A DNA stretch of 64,000 nt from Euonymus europaeus (taxonomy: Eukaryota; Streptophyta; Magnoliopsida; Celastrales; Celastraceae), in assembly GCA_963580455.1 (NCBI GenBank), contig OY756966.1:14139001-14203000 (forward strand), written 5' to 3'. The translations under genes and the position numbers were made by a program. Shown piece by piece: positions 1-12,320 of the stretch. The notes under the pieces are model-generated. The model saw only the letters and a list, made by a program, of their open reading frames with translations. It made no database searches and was not told where the DNA came from. The stretch's first letter is position 1; each line of letters begins with the position of its first letter.

Positions 1-60
1 AAGCTCACGTGTTAAAATCTTTAAGCCCGTGCAGATGAAGTAACTTACTCCACACACCGG
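1..60. other. Non-satellite sequence at the array edge
   Basis: These 60 bases do not fit the satellite. In an intact monomer the bases before AGTATATAAGC read CAAATTTTACG, but here the preceding sequence ends CACACACCGG and contains a CACGTG palindrome near the start. The array begins cleanly at about base 61 in mid-monomer. It may be the end of another element or unique flanking DNA. It is too short to classify. Confidence 0.6.
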
Positions 61-1025
61 AGTATATAAGCTTCCTAGATTATTTCGATGACAAAACACT
101 AACTTTCTATGACAAATGGACAAAGCCGTTAAAACCTCCTCTATAGAGAAGTTGAGCAACTTCGGACCATCAATGATGCTCGGTGTACACTTTTTAATGT
201 TTTTCTATCCCAAATTTTACGAGTATAAGCTTCCAAGATTATTCCGATTATAAAACACCAACTTTCTATGACTAATGGACAAAACCGTTAAAAGCTCCTC
301 CATAAAAAGAGTTGAGCAACTTCGGACCATCAAAGTTGATCGGGGTACACTTATTGTTGTTCTTCTCTGTGAAATTTTACGAGTATAAGCTTCCAATATT
401 ATTTCGACGCCAAAACGCCAACTTTCTATGACAAATGGATAAAACCATTAAAAGCTCATCTATATAGAGAGTTGAGCAATTTGGAACCATCAAAGTTGCT
501 CGTTGTACACTTTTTAATGTTCTTCTTTGTCCAATTTTACGAGTATAAGCTTCCTAGATTATTTCGATGACAAAACACCAACTTTCTATGACAAATGGAC
601 GAAGCCGTTAAAACCTCCTCTATAGAGAAGTAGAACAACTTTGGACCATCAAAGTTGCTCGGTGTACAATTTTTATTGTTCTTCTATGTCAAATTTTATG
701 AGTATAAGCTTCCTAGATGATTTCGATGCCAAAATCCAAAGTTTCTATTACAAATGGAAAAAATTGTTAAAAGCTCCTCTATAGAGAGATTTGATCAATT
801 CGAACCATAAAAGTTGATCGGTGCTCATATTTTGTTGTTCTTCTGTGTCAAATTTTATGAGTATAAGCTTCCAAGATTATTTCGATGCCAAAACACCAAC
901 TTTCTATGACAGATGGAAAAAACCGTTAAAAGCTCTTCCATAGAGAGAGTGGAGCAACTTCGGGCTATCAAAAGTTACTCGGTGTACACTTTTTATTGTT
1001 ATTCTATGTCAAATTTTATGAGTAT

Positions 1026-1984
1026 AAGCTTCCAAGATTATTTCCTTGACAAAACACCAACTTTCTATGACAAATAGACAAAGCCGTTAAAACCTCCTCT
1101 ATAGAGAAGTTGAGCAACTTCGGATCATCAAAGTTGCTCAGTGTACACTTTTTAATGTTTCTTCTATCCCAAATTTTACGAGTATAAGCTTCCTAGATTA
1201 TTCCGATGACAAAACACCAACTTTCTATGGCAAATGGATAAAACCATTAAAAGCTCCTCCATAGAGAGAGTTGAGCAACTTCGGACCATCAAAGTTGCTC
1301 GGTGTACACTTTTTAACATTATTCTATCTCAAATTTTACGAGTATAAGCTTCCTAGATTATTCCGATGACAGAACACCAACTTTCTATGGCTAATGGACA
1401 AAACCGTTAAAAGCTCCATCATAGAGAGAATTGAGCAACTTCGGACCATCCAAGTTACTCGGTGTATACTTTTTATTTTTATTCTATGTCAAATTTTATG
1501 AGTATAAGCTTCCAAGATTATTTCCTTCACAAAACATTAACTTTCTATGACAAATGGACAAAGCCATTAAAACCACCTCTATAGAGAAGTTGAGCAACTT
1601 CGGACCATCAAAGTTGCTCGGTGTACACTTTTTAATGTTCTTCTATGTCAAATTTTACGAGTATAAGCTTCCTAGATTATTCCGATGACAAAACACCAAC
1701 TTTCTATGGCAAATGGATAAAACCGTTAAAAGCTCCTCCATAGAGAGAGTTGAGCAACTTCGGACCATCAACGTTGGTCGGTGTACACTTTTTAATGTTA
1801 TTCTATCTCAAATTTTACGAGTATAAGCTTCCTAGATTATTCCGATGACAGAACACCAACTTTCTATGGCAAATGGACAAAACTGTTTAAAGCTCCTTCA
1901 TAGAGAGAGTTGAGCAACTTCGGACAATCCAAGTTACTCGGTGTATACTTTTTATTTTTATTCTATGTCAAATTTTATGAGTAT
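1026..1984 (+). repeat. Two tandem trimers (A-B-B, ~480 bp) in the satellite
   Basis: The variant AAGCTTCCAAGATTATTTC recurs at 1026, 1506 and 1985, that is every 480 and 479 bp. Between them the monomers follow one class A and two class B copies in the same order, with shared variants such as CTATGGCAAATGGATAAAACC. This is a three-monomer higher-order unit present at least twice in tandem. Confidence 0.7.
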
Positions 1985-2850
1985 AAGCTTCCAAGATTAT
2001 TTCTTTGAGAAAACACTAACTTTCTATGACAAATGGACAAAGCCGCTAAAACCTCCTCTATAGAGAAGTTGAGCAACTTCGGACCATCAAAGTTGCTCGG
2101 TGTACACTTTTTAATGTTCTTGTATGTCAAATTTTACGAGTATAAGCTTCCTAGATTATTCCGATGACAAAACACCAACTTTCTATGACAAATGGACAAA
2201 ACTGCTAAAAGCACCTCCATAGAGAGAGTTGAGCAACTTTGGACTATCAAAGTTGCTCGGTTTATACTTTTTAATGTTCTTCTATGTCAAATTTTACGAG
2301 TATATAAGCTTCCTAGATTATTTCTATGATAAAGCACTAACTTTTTATGACAAATGGTCAAAGTCGTTAAAATCTCCTCTATAGATAAGTTGAGCAACTT
2401 CGGACCATCAAAGTTGATCGGGGCACACTTTTTGTTGTTCTTCTATCTCAAATTTTATGAGTATAAGCTTCCTAGATTATTCTGATGACAAAACATCGAC
2501 TTTCTATGATAAATGGACAAAACCGTTAAAAGCTCCTCCAGAGAGAGTTGAGCAACTTCGGACCAACAAAATTTCTCGGTGTACACTTTTTAATGTTATT
2601 CTATCTCAAATTTTACGAGTATAAGCTTCCTAGATTATTCCGATGACAAAACACCAACTTTCTATGACAAATGGACAAAACTGTTAAAAGCTCTTCCATA
2701 GAGAGAGTTAAGCAACTTCGGACAATCAAAGTTGCTCGGTGTACAATTTTAAATGTTCTTCTATGTCAAATTTAATGAGTATGTAAGCTTCCTAGATTAT
2801 TTCCTAAATAAAAAACTAACTTTCTATGACAAATGGACAAAGCCGTTAAA

Positions 2851-2880
2851 ACCTGCTCTATAGAGAAGTTGCTCGGTGTA
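2851..2880 (+). repeat. Satellite monomer with the hairpin deleted
   Basis: TAGAGAAGTT runs directly into GCTCGGTGTA. A normal monomer has 24 more bases here, lying between two direct copies of AAGTTG. Deletion between those 6-bp copies removes the left arm and loop of the inverted repeat. The same product occurs near 6835. Confidence 0.75.
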
Positions 2881-3689
2881 CAATTTTTATTCTTCTTCTA
2901 TGTCAAATTTTATGAGTATAAGCTTCCAAGATTATTTCGATGCCAAAACACCAACTTTCTATGACAAATGGACAAAACCATTTAAAACTCCTCGATAGAG
3001 ATAGTTGAGCAACTTCGGACCATCTAAGTTGCTTGTTGTACACTTTTTATTGTTATTCTATGTCAAATTTTATGAGTATAAGCTTTCAAGATTATTTCGA
3101 TGCCAAAACACCAACTTTCTATGACAAATGGACAAAACCATTAAAAGCTCCTCATTAGAGACAGTTGAGCAACTTCGGACCATCAAAGTTGCTCGATGTA
3201 CACTTTTTATTGTTATTCTATGTCAAATTTTATGAGTATATGCTTCCAAGATTATTTCGATGACAAAACACCAACTTTCTATGACAGATGGACAAAAATG
3301 TTAAAAGCTCCTCCATAGAGAGAGTTGGGCAACTTCGGGCTATCAAAGTTACTCGGTGTACACTTTTTATTGTTATTCTATGTCAAATTTTATGAGTATA
3401 AGCTTCCAAGATTATTTCCTTGACAAAACACCAACTTTCTATGACAAATAGACAAAGCCGTTAAAATCTCCTCTATAGAGAAGTTGAGTAACTTCGGACC
3501 ATCAAAGTTGCTCGGTGTACACTTTTTAACGTTCTTCTATGTCAAATTTTATGAGTATAAACTTCCTAGATTATTCCGAAGACAAAACACCAACTTTCTA
3601 TGACAAATGGACAAAACTGTTAAAAGCACCTCCATAGAGAGAGTTGTGCAACTTCGGACCATCAAAGTTGCTCGGTGTACAATTTTTAT

Positions 3690-4510
3690 TGTTCTTCTAT
3701 GTCAAATTTTATGAGTATAAGCTTCGTAGATGATTTCGATGCCAAAATCCAAAGTTTCTATTACAAATGGACAAAATTGTTAAAAGCTCCTCTCTAGAGA
3801 GATTTGATCAATTCGAACCATCAAAGTTGATCGGTGCACACTTTTTGTTGTTCTTCTGTGTCAAATTTTACGAGTATAAGCTTCCAAGATTATTTCGATG
3901 CCAAAACACCAACTTTTTATGACAAATGGACAAAACCATTTAAAACTCCTCGATAGAGACAGTTGAGCAACTTCGGACCATCTAAGTTGCTTGTTGTACA
4001 CTTTTTATTGTTATTCTATGTCAAATTTTATGAGTATAAGCCTCCAAGATTATTTCGATGCCAAAACACCAACTTTCTATGACAGATGGACAAAAACGTT
4101 AAAAGCTCCTCCATAGAGAGAGTTGAGCAACTTCGGGCTATCAAAGTTACTCGGTGTACAATTTTATTGTTATTCTATGCCAAATTTTATGAGTATAAGC
4201 TTCGAAGATTATTTCCTTGACAAAACACCAACTTTCTATGGCAAAAGGATAAAACCGTTAAAAGCTCCTCCATAGAGAGAGTTGAGCAACTTCGGACCAT
4301 CAAAGTTGCTCGGTGTACACTTTTTAATGTTATTCTATCTCAAATTTTACGAGTATAAGCTTCCTAGATTATTCCGATGACAAAACACCAACTTTCTATG
4401 GCAAAAGGATAAAACCGTTAAAAGCTCCTCCATAGAGAGAGTTGAGCAACTTCGGACCATCAAAGTTGCTCGGTGTACACTTTTTAATGTTATTCTATCT
4501 CAAATTTTAT
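3690..4510 (+). repeat. Higher-order repeat, copy 1 (8-monomer offset)
   Basis: About 820 bp that match 4967-5787 at a constant offset of 1277 bp. Shared rare variants include TAGATGATTTCGATGCC, CCAAAGTTTCTATTAC, CATTTAAAACTCCTCGATAG and CTAAGTTGCTTGTTGTAC. Edges were placed by eye where the rare variants stop agreeing. Confidence 0.65.
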
Positions 4511-4966
4511 GAGTATACGCTTCCAAGATTATTTCGATGCCAAAATACCAACTTTGTATGAAAAATGGACAAAACCATTAAAAGCTCCTCATTAGAGACA
4601 GTTGAGCAACTTCGGACCATCAAAGTTGCTCGGTGTACAGATTTTATTGTTATTCTATGTCAAATTTTATGAGTATAAGCTTCCAAGATTATTTCGATGC
4701 CAAAACACCAATTTTCTATGACAAATGGACAAAACCGTTAAAAGCTCCTCCATAGAGAGAGTTGAGCAACTTCGGGCTATCAAATTTACTCAGTGTACAC
4801 TTTTTATTGTTATTCCATGTCAAATTTTATGAGTATAAGCTTGCAAGATTATTTCCTTAACAAAACACCAACTTTCTATGACAAATAGACAAAGCCATTA
4901 AAACCTCCTCTATAGAGAAGTTGAGCAACTTTGGACCATCAATGTTGCTCGGTGTACACATTTTAA

Positions 4967-5787
4967 TGTTCTTCTATGTCAAATTTTATGAGTATAAGCT
5001 TCCTAGATGATTTCGATGCCAAAATCCAAAGTTTCTATTACAAATGGAAAAAATTGTTAAAAGCTCCTCTGTAGAGAGATTTGATCAATTCGAACCATCA
5101 AAGTTGATCGGTGCACACTTTTTGTTGTTCTTCTGTGTCAAATTTTACGAGTATAAGATTCCAAGATTATTTCGATGCCAAAACACCAACTTTCTATGAC
5201 AAATGGACAAAACCATTTAAAACTCCTCGATAGAGATAGTTGAGCAACTTCGGACCATCTAAGTTGCTTGTTGTACACTTTTTATTGTTATTCTATGTCA
5301 AATTTTATGAGTATAATCTTTCAAGATTATTTCGATGCCAAAACACCAACTTTCTATGACAGATGGACAAAAATGTTAAAAGCTCCTCCATAGAGAGAGT
5401 TGAGCAACTTCGGGCTATCAAAGTTACTCGGTGTACACTTTTTATTGTTATTCTATGTCAAATTTTATGAGTATAAGCTTCCAAGATTATTTCCTTGACA
5501 AAACACCAACTTTCTATGCCAAAAGGATAAAACCTTTAAAAGCTCCTCCATGGAGAGATTTGAGCAACTTCGGACCATCAAAGTTGCTCGGTGTACACTT
5601 TTTAATGTTATTTCATCTCAAATATTACGAGTATAAGCTTCCTAGATTATTCCGATGACAAAACACCAACTTTCTATGGCAAAAGGATAAAACCGTTAAA
5701 AGCTCCTCCATAGAGAGAGTTGAGCAACTTCGGGCCATCAAAGTTGCTCGGTGTACACTTTTTAATGTTATTCTATCTCAAATTTTA
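4967..5787 (+). repeat. Higher-order repeat, copy 2 (8-monomer offset)
   Basis: Second copy of the 3690-4510 block, 1277 bp (8 monomers) downstream, with scattered single-base differences. The shared minor monomer variants show that a multi-monomer segment was copied as a unit. Confidence 0.65.
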
Positions 5788-6820
5788 CAAGTATAAGCTT
5801 CCCAGATTATTCTGATGACGAAACACCAACTTTCTATGGAAAATGGACAAAACTGTTAAAAGCTCCTTCATAGAGAGAGTTGAGCAACTTTGGACCATCC
5901 AAGTTACTCGGTGTATACTTTTTATTGTTATTCTATGTCAAATTTTATTAGTATAAGCTTCCAAGATTATTTATTTTAGAAAACACTAACTTTCTATGAC
6001 AAATGGACAAAGCCGTTAAAACCTCCTCTACAGAAAGAGTTGAGCAACTTCGGATCATCAAAATTTCTCGGTGTACACTTTTTAATGTTATTCTATCTCA
6101 AATTTTACGAGTATAAGCTTCCTAGATTATTCCGATGACAAAACACCAACTTTCTATGACAAATGGAAAAAAACTATTAAAAGCTCTTCCATAGAGAGAG
6201 TTAAGCAACTTTGGACAATCAAAGTTTCTCGGTGTACACTTTTAAATGTTCTTCTATGTCAAATTTTACGAGTATATAAGCTTCCTAGATTATTTCCTTG
6301 ATAAAAAACTAACTATCTATGACAAATGGACAAAGCCGTTAAAACCTCTTCGATAGAGAAGTTAAGAAACTTTGGACCATCAAAGTTGCTCGGTGTACAC
6401 TTTTTAATGTTCTTCTATCCCAAATTTTACGACTATAAGCTTCTAAGTTTATTTCGATTACAAAACACCAATTTTCTATGACAAATGGACAAATCCGTAA
6501 AAAGCTCCTCCATAAAGAGAGTTGAGCAACTTCGGACCATCAAAGTTGATCGGGGCACACTTTTTGTTGTTCTTCTATGTCAAATTTTACGAGTATAAGC
6601 TTCCAAGATTATTTCGATGCCAAAACGCCAACTTTCTATGACAAATGGACAAAACCATTAAAAGCTCTCCATAGAGAGAGTTGAGCAATTTGGAACCATC
6701 AAAGTTGCTCGGTGTACACTTTTTAATGTTCTTCTATGTACAATTTTACGAGTATAAGCTTCCTAGATTATTTCGAAGACAAAACACTAACTTTCTATGA
6801 CAAATGGACAAAGCCGTTAA

Positions 6821-6850
6821 AACCTGCTCTATAGAGAAGTTGCTCGGTGT
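6821..6850 (+). repeat. Second hairpin-deleted satellite monomer
   Basis: It carries the same 24-bp deletion between AAGTTG copies as the monomer near 2865, in the same rare context (AACCTGCTCTATAGAG before it, ACAATTTTTATTCTTCT after). The two lie 3971 bp apart, about 25 monomers. They are therefore copies of one deletion event, not two independent ones. Confidence 0.7.
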
Positions 6851-6977
6851 ACAATTTTTATTCTTCTACTATGTCAAATTTTATGAGTATAAGCTTCCTA
6901 GATTATTTCAATGCCAAAATCCAAAGTTTCTATTACAAATGGACAAAATTGTTAAAAGCTCCTCTATAGAGAGATTT

Positions 6978-7005
6978 GATCAACTTCGAAGCATCAAAGT
7001 TGATC
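6978..7005 (+). repeat. Variant hairpin with paired arm changes
   Basis: Arms are GATCAACTT (6978-6986) and AAGTTGATC (6997-7005) with a 10-bp spacer. Relative to the usual GAGCAACTT and AAGTTGCTC, the third base of the left arm and its partner in the right arm have both changed (G:C to T:A), so the 9-bp stem stays perfect. Confidence 0.8.
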
Positions 7006-10000
7006 GGTGCACACCTTTTGTTGTTCTTCTATGTCAAATTTTACGAGTATATGCTTCCAAGATTATTTCGATGCCAAAACACCAACTTTCTATGACAAAT
7101 GGACAAAACCATTAAAAGCTCCTCATTAGAGACAGTTGAGCAACTTCGGACCATCAAAGTTGCTCGGTGTACAGATTTTATTGTTATTCTATGTCAAATT
7201 TTATGAGTATAAGCTTCCAAGATTATTTCGATGCCAAAACACCAACTTTCTATGACAAATGAACAAAACCGTTAAAAGCACCTCCATAGAGAGAGTTGAG
7301 CAACTTCGGGCTATCAAAGTTACTCGGTGTAGACTTTTTATTGTTATTCTATGTCAAATTTTATGAGTATAAACTTCCAAGATTATTTCCTTGACAAAAC
7401 ACCAACTTTCTATGACAAATAGACAAAGCCGTTAAAACCTCCTCTATAGAGAAGTTGAGTAACTTCGGATCATCAAAGTTGCTCGGTGTACACTTTTAAT
7501 GTTCTTCTATCTCAAATTTTACGAGTATAAGCTTCCTAGATTATTTCGATGACAAAACACCAAGTTTCTTTGGCAAATGGACAAAACCGTTAAAAGCTCA
7601 TTCATAGAGAGAGTTGAGCAACTTCGGACCATCCAAGTTGCTCGGTGTATACTTTTTATTGTTATTCTATGTCAAATTTTTTGAGTATAAGCTTTCAAGA
7701 TTCTTTCCTTAAGAAAACACTAACTTTTCTATGACAAATTGACAAAGCCGTTAAAGCCTCCTCTATATAGAAGTTGAGCAACTGCGGACCATCAAAGTTG
7801 CTCGGTGTACACTTTTTATTGTTATTCTATGTCAAATTTTATGAGTATAAACTTCCTAGATTATTCCGATGACAAAACACCAACTTTCTATGACAAATGG
7901 ACAAAACTGTTATAAGCACCTTTATAGAGAGAGTTGTGCAACTTCGGACCATCAAAGTTGCTCGGTGTATACCTTTTAAAGTTCTTCTATTACAAATTTT
8001 ACGAGTATATAAGCTTTCTAGATTATTTCGATGACAAAACACTAACTTTCTATGACAAATGGACAAAGCCGTTAAAACCTCCTCTATAGAGAAGTTGAGC
8101 AACTTCGGACCATCAAAATTGCTCGGTATACACATTTTAATGTTCTTCTATCTCAAATTTTACGAGTACAAGCTTCCTAGATTATTCAGATGACAAAACA
8201 CAGACTTTCTTTGAAAAATGGACAAAACCGTTAAAAGCTCCTCCAGAGAGAGTTGAGAAAATTTGGACCATCAAAGTTGCTCGGTGTTCACTTTTTAATG
8301 TTCTTCTATCTCATATTTTACGAGTATACGCTTCCAAGATTATTTCGATGCCAAAACGCAAACTTTCTGTGAAAAATGGACAAAACCATTAAAAGCTCCT
8401 CATTAGAGACAGTTGAGCAACTTCGGACCATCAAGTTGCTCGGTGTACACATTTTATTGTTATTCTATGTCAAATTTTGTGAGTATAAGCTTCCAAGATT
8501 ATTTCGATGCCAAAAGACCAATTTTCTATGACAAATGGACAAAACCGTTAAAAGCTCCTCCATAGAGAGAGTTGAGCAACTTCGGGCAATCAAAGTTACT
8601 CGGTTTACACTTTTTATTGTTATTCTATGTCAAATTTTATGAGTATAAGCTTCCAAGATTATTTCCTTAACAAAACACCAACTTTCTATGACAAATAGAC
8701 AAAGCCGTTAAAACCTCCTCTATAGAAAAGTTGAGCAACTTCGGACCATCAAAATTGCTCGGTGTACACTTTTTAATGTTCTTCTATCTCAAATTTTACG
8801 AGTATAAGCTTCCTAGATTATTCTGATGACAAAACACCGACTTTCTATGACAAATGGACAAAACCGTTAAAAGCACCTATAGAGAGAGTTGAGCAACTTC
8901 GGACCATCAAAGTTGCTCGGTGTATACTTTTTAATGTTATTCTATCTCAAATTTTATGAGTATACGCTTCCTTGATTATTCCGTTGACAAAACACCAACT
9001 TTCTATAAAAAATGGACAAAACTGTTAAAGGCTCCTTCATAGAGAGAGTTGAGAAACTTCGGACAATCCATGTTGCTCGGTGTACACTTTTTATTGTTAT
9101 TCTATGTCAAATTTTTTGAGTATAAGCTTTCAAGATTAATTCCTTGAGAAAATACTAACTTTCTATGACAAATGGACAAAGCCGTTAAAACCTCCTCTAT
9201 AGAGAAGTTGAGCAACTGCGGACCATCAAAGTTGCTCGGTGTACACATTTTAATGTTCTTCTATGAAAAATTTTATGAGTATAAGCTTCCTAGATTATTC
9301 CGATGACAAAACACCAACTTTCTACGACAAATGGACAAAACTTTTAAAAGCACCTCCGTAGAGAGAGTTGTGCAACTTCGGACAATCAAAGTTGCTCGAT
9401 GTATACCATTTAAAGTTCTTCTATGTCAAATTTTACGAGTATATAAGCTTCCTAGATTATTTCGATGACAAAACACTAACTTTCTATGACAATTGAACAA
9501 AGTCGTTAGAACCTCCTCTATAGAGAAGTTGAGCAACTTCGGACCATCAAAATTGCACGGTGTACACATTTTAATGTTCTTCTATCTCAAATTTTACGAG
9601 TATAAGCTTCCTAGATTATTCTGATGACAAAACACTGACTTTCTATGACAAATGGACAAAACCGTTAAAAGCTCCTCTAGAGAGAGTTGAGCAACTTCGG
9701 ACCATCAAAGTTGCTCGGTGTACACTTTTTAATGTTATTCTATCTCAAATTTTACGAGTATAAGCTTCTTAGATTATTCTGATGACAAAACACTAACTTT
9801 CTATGACAAATGGACAAAGCCATTAAAATCACCTCTATAGAGAAGTTGAGGAACTTCGGACCATCGAAGTTGCTCGGTGTACATATTTTAATGTTCTTCT
9901 ATCTCAAATTTTATGAGTATAAGCTTCTTAGATTATTCTGATGACAAAACACCGACTTTCTATGACAAATGGACAAAACCGTTAAAAGCTCCCCCGGAGA

Positions 10001-12000
10001 GAGTTGAGAAATTTCGGACCATCAAAATTTCTCGGTGTACACTTTTTAATGTTATTCTATCTCAAATTTTTTGAGTATAAGCTTCCTAGATTATTCCGAT
10101 GACAAAACACCAACTTTCTATGACAAATGGACAAAACTGTTAAAAGCTCTTCCATAGATAGAGTTGAGCAACTTCGGACAATCAAAGTTGCTCGGTGTAC
10201 ACTTTTAAATGTTCTTCTATGTCAAATTTTACGAGTATATAAGCTTCGTAGATTATTTCCTTGAGAAAACACTAACTTTCTATGACAAATGGACAAAGCC
10301 GTTAAAACCTCCTCGATAGATAAGTTAAGCAACTTTGGACCATCAAAGTTGCTCGGTGTACACTTTTTAATGTTCTTCTATCCCAAATTTTACGACTATA
10401 AGCTTCCTAGATTATTCCGATTACAAAACACCAACTTTCTATGACAAATGGACAAAACTGTTAAAAGCTTCTCCATAAAGAGAGTTGAGCAACTTCGGAC
10501 CACCAAAGTTGATCGGCGCACACTTTTTGTTGTTCTTCTATGTCAAATTTTACGAGTATAAGCTTCCAGGATTATTTCGATGCCAAAACGTCAACTTTCT
10601 ATGACAAATGGACAAAACCATTAAAAGCTCTCCATGGAGAGAGTTGAGCAATTTGGAACCATCAAAGTTGCTCGGTGTACACTTTTTAATGTTCTTCCAT
10701 GTCCAATTTTACGAGTATAAGTTTCCTAGATTATTTCGATGACAAAACACTAACTTTCTATGAAAAATTGACCAAGCCGTTAAAACCTGCTCAATAGAGA
10801 AGTAGAGCAACTTTGGAGCATCAAAGTTGCTCGGTGTACAATTTTTATTCTTCTTCTATGTCAAATTTTATGAGTATAAGCTTCCTAGATTATTTCACTG
10901 CCAAAATCCGAAGTTTCTATGACAAATGGACAAAACCACTAAAAGCTCCTCATTAGAGACAGTTGAGCAACTTCGGACCATCAAAGTTGATCGGGGCACA
11001 CTTTTTGTTGTTCTTCTATGTCAAATTTTACGAGTATATGCTTCCAAGATTATTTCGATGCCAAAACACCAACTTTCTATGACAAATGGACAAAACCATT
11101 AAAAGCACCTCATTAGAGATAGTTGAGCAACTTCGGACCATCAAAGTTGCTCGGTGTACACATTTTATTGTTATTCTATGTCAAATTTTATGAGTATAAG
11201 CTTCCTAGATTATTTCGATGCCAAAACACCAACTTTCTATGACAAATGGACAAAACCGTTAAAAGCTCCTCCATAGAGAGAGTTGAGAAACTTCGGGCTA
11301 TCGAAGTTACTCGGTGTACACTTTTTATTTTTTACTCTATGTCAAATTTTATGAGTATAAGCTTCCAAGATTATTTCCTTGACAAAACACCCACTTTCTA
11401 TGACAAATAGACAAAGCCGTTAAAAGCTTCTTCATAGAGAAAGTTGAGCAACTTTGGACCATCCAAGTTGCTCGGTGTACACTTTTTATTGTTATTCTAT
11501 GTCAATTTTTTTGAGTATAACCTTTCAAGATTATTTCCTTGAGAAAACACTAACTTTCTATGACAAATGGACAAAGCCGTTAAAACCTCCTCTACAGAGA
11601 AGTTGAGCAACTGCGGACCATCAAAGTTGCTCGTTGTACACTTTTTAATGTTCTTCTATGTCAAATTTTACGAGTATAAGCTTCCAAGATTATTCCGATG
11701 ACAAAACACCAACTTTCTATGACAAATGGACAAAACTTTTAAGAGCACCTCTATAGAGAGAGTTGTGCAACTTCGGACCATCAAAGTTGCTCGGTGTACA
11801 ACTTTTAAAGTTCTTCTATGTCAAATTTTACGAATATATAAGCTTCCTAGATTATTTCGAAGACAAAACACTAACTTTTTAAGACAAATGGACAAAGCCG
11901 TTAAAACCTCCTCTATAGAGAAGTTGAGCAATTTCGGACCATCAAACTTGCTCTGTGTACAGTTTTAAATGTTCTTCTATGTCAAATTTTACGAGTATAT

Positions 12001-12161
12001 AAGCTTCCAGGATTATTTCCTTGACAAAACACTAACTTTCTATGAAAAATGGACAAAGCCGTTAAAACCTCCTCTATAGAGAAGTTGAGCAACTTCGGAC
12101 CATCAAAGTTGCTCGGTGTACACTTTTTAATGTTCTTATATGTCAAATATTACGAGTGTAT
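12001..12161 (+). repeat. Representative class A monomer (161 bp)
   Basis: Cut at the HindIII sites, this copy is 161 bp. It shows the class A landmarks GCCGTTAAAACC and the 10-bp palindrome CTCTATAGAG followed by AAGTTG, then the inverted repeat at 12087-12114, GTGTACAC, and a GTGTATAAGC entry into the next monomer. Many class A copies have TATATAAG at that last place. Confidence 0.85.
12087..12114 (+). repeat. Canonical 9-bp inverted repeat of the satellite
   Basis: Left arm GAGCAACTT (12087-12095), spacer CGGACCATCA (12096-12105), right arm AAGTTGCTC (12106-12114). The arms are perfect reverse complements. The same structure, exact or with one or two mismatches, is found in nearly every monomer of both arrays; this copy is given as the example. 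Confidence 0.9.
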
Positions 12162-12320
12162 AAGCTTCCTAGATTATTTCGATGACAAAACACTAACTTT
12201 CTATGACAAATGGACAAAGCCGTTAAAACCTCCTCGATAGAGAAGTTGAGCAACTTTGGACCATCAAAGTTGCTCGGTGTACACTTTTTAATGTTCTTCT
12301 ATCCCAAATTTTACGACTAT
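12162..12320 (+). repeat. Representative 159-bp monomer
   Basis: HindIII-to-HindIII copy next to the 161-bp example. It lacks the extra TA that distinguishes GAGTATATAAGC from GAGTATAAGC, which accounts for much of the 159/161 bp length difference between monomers. Confidence 0.8.
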
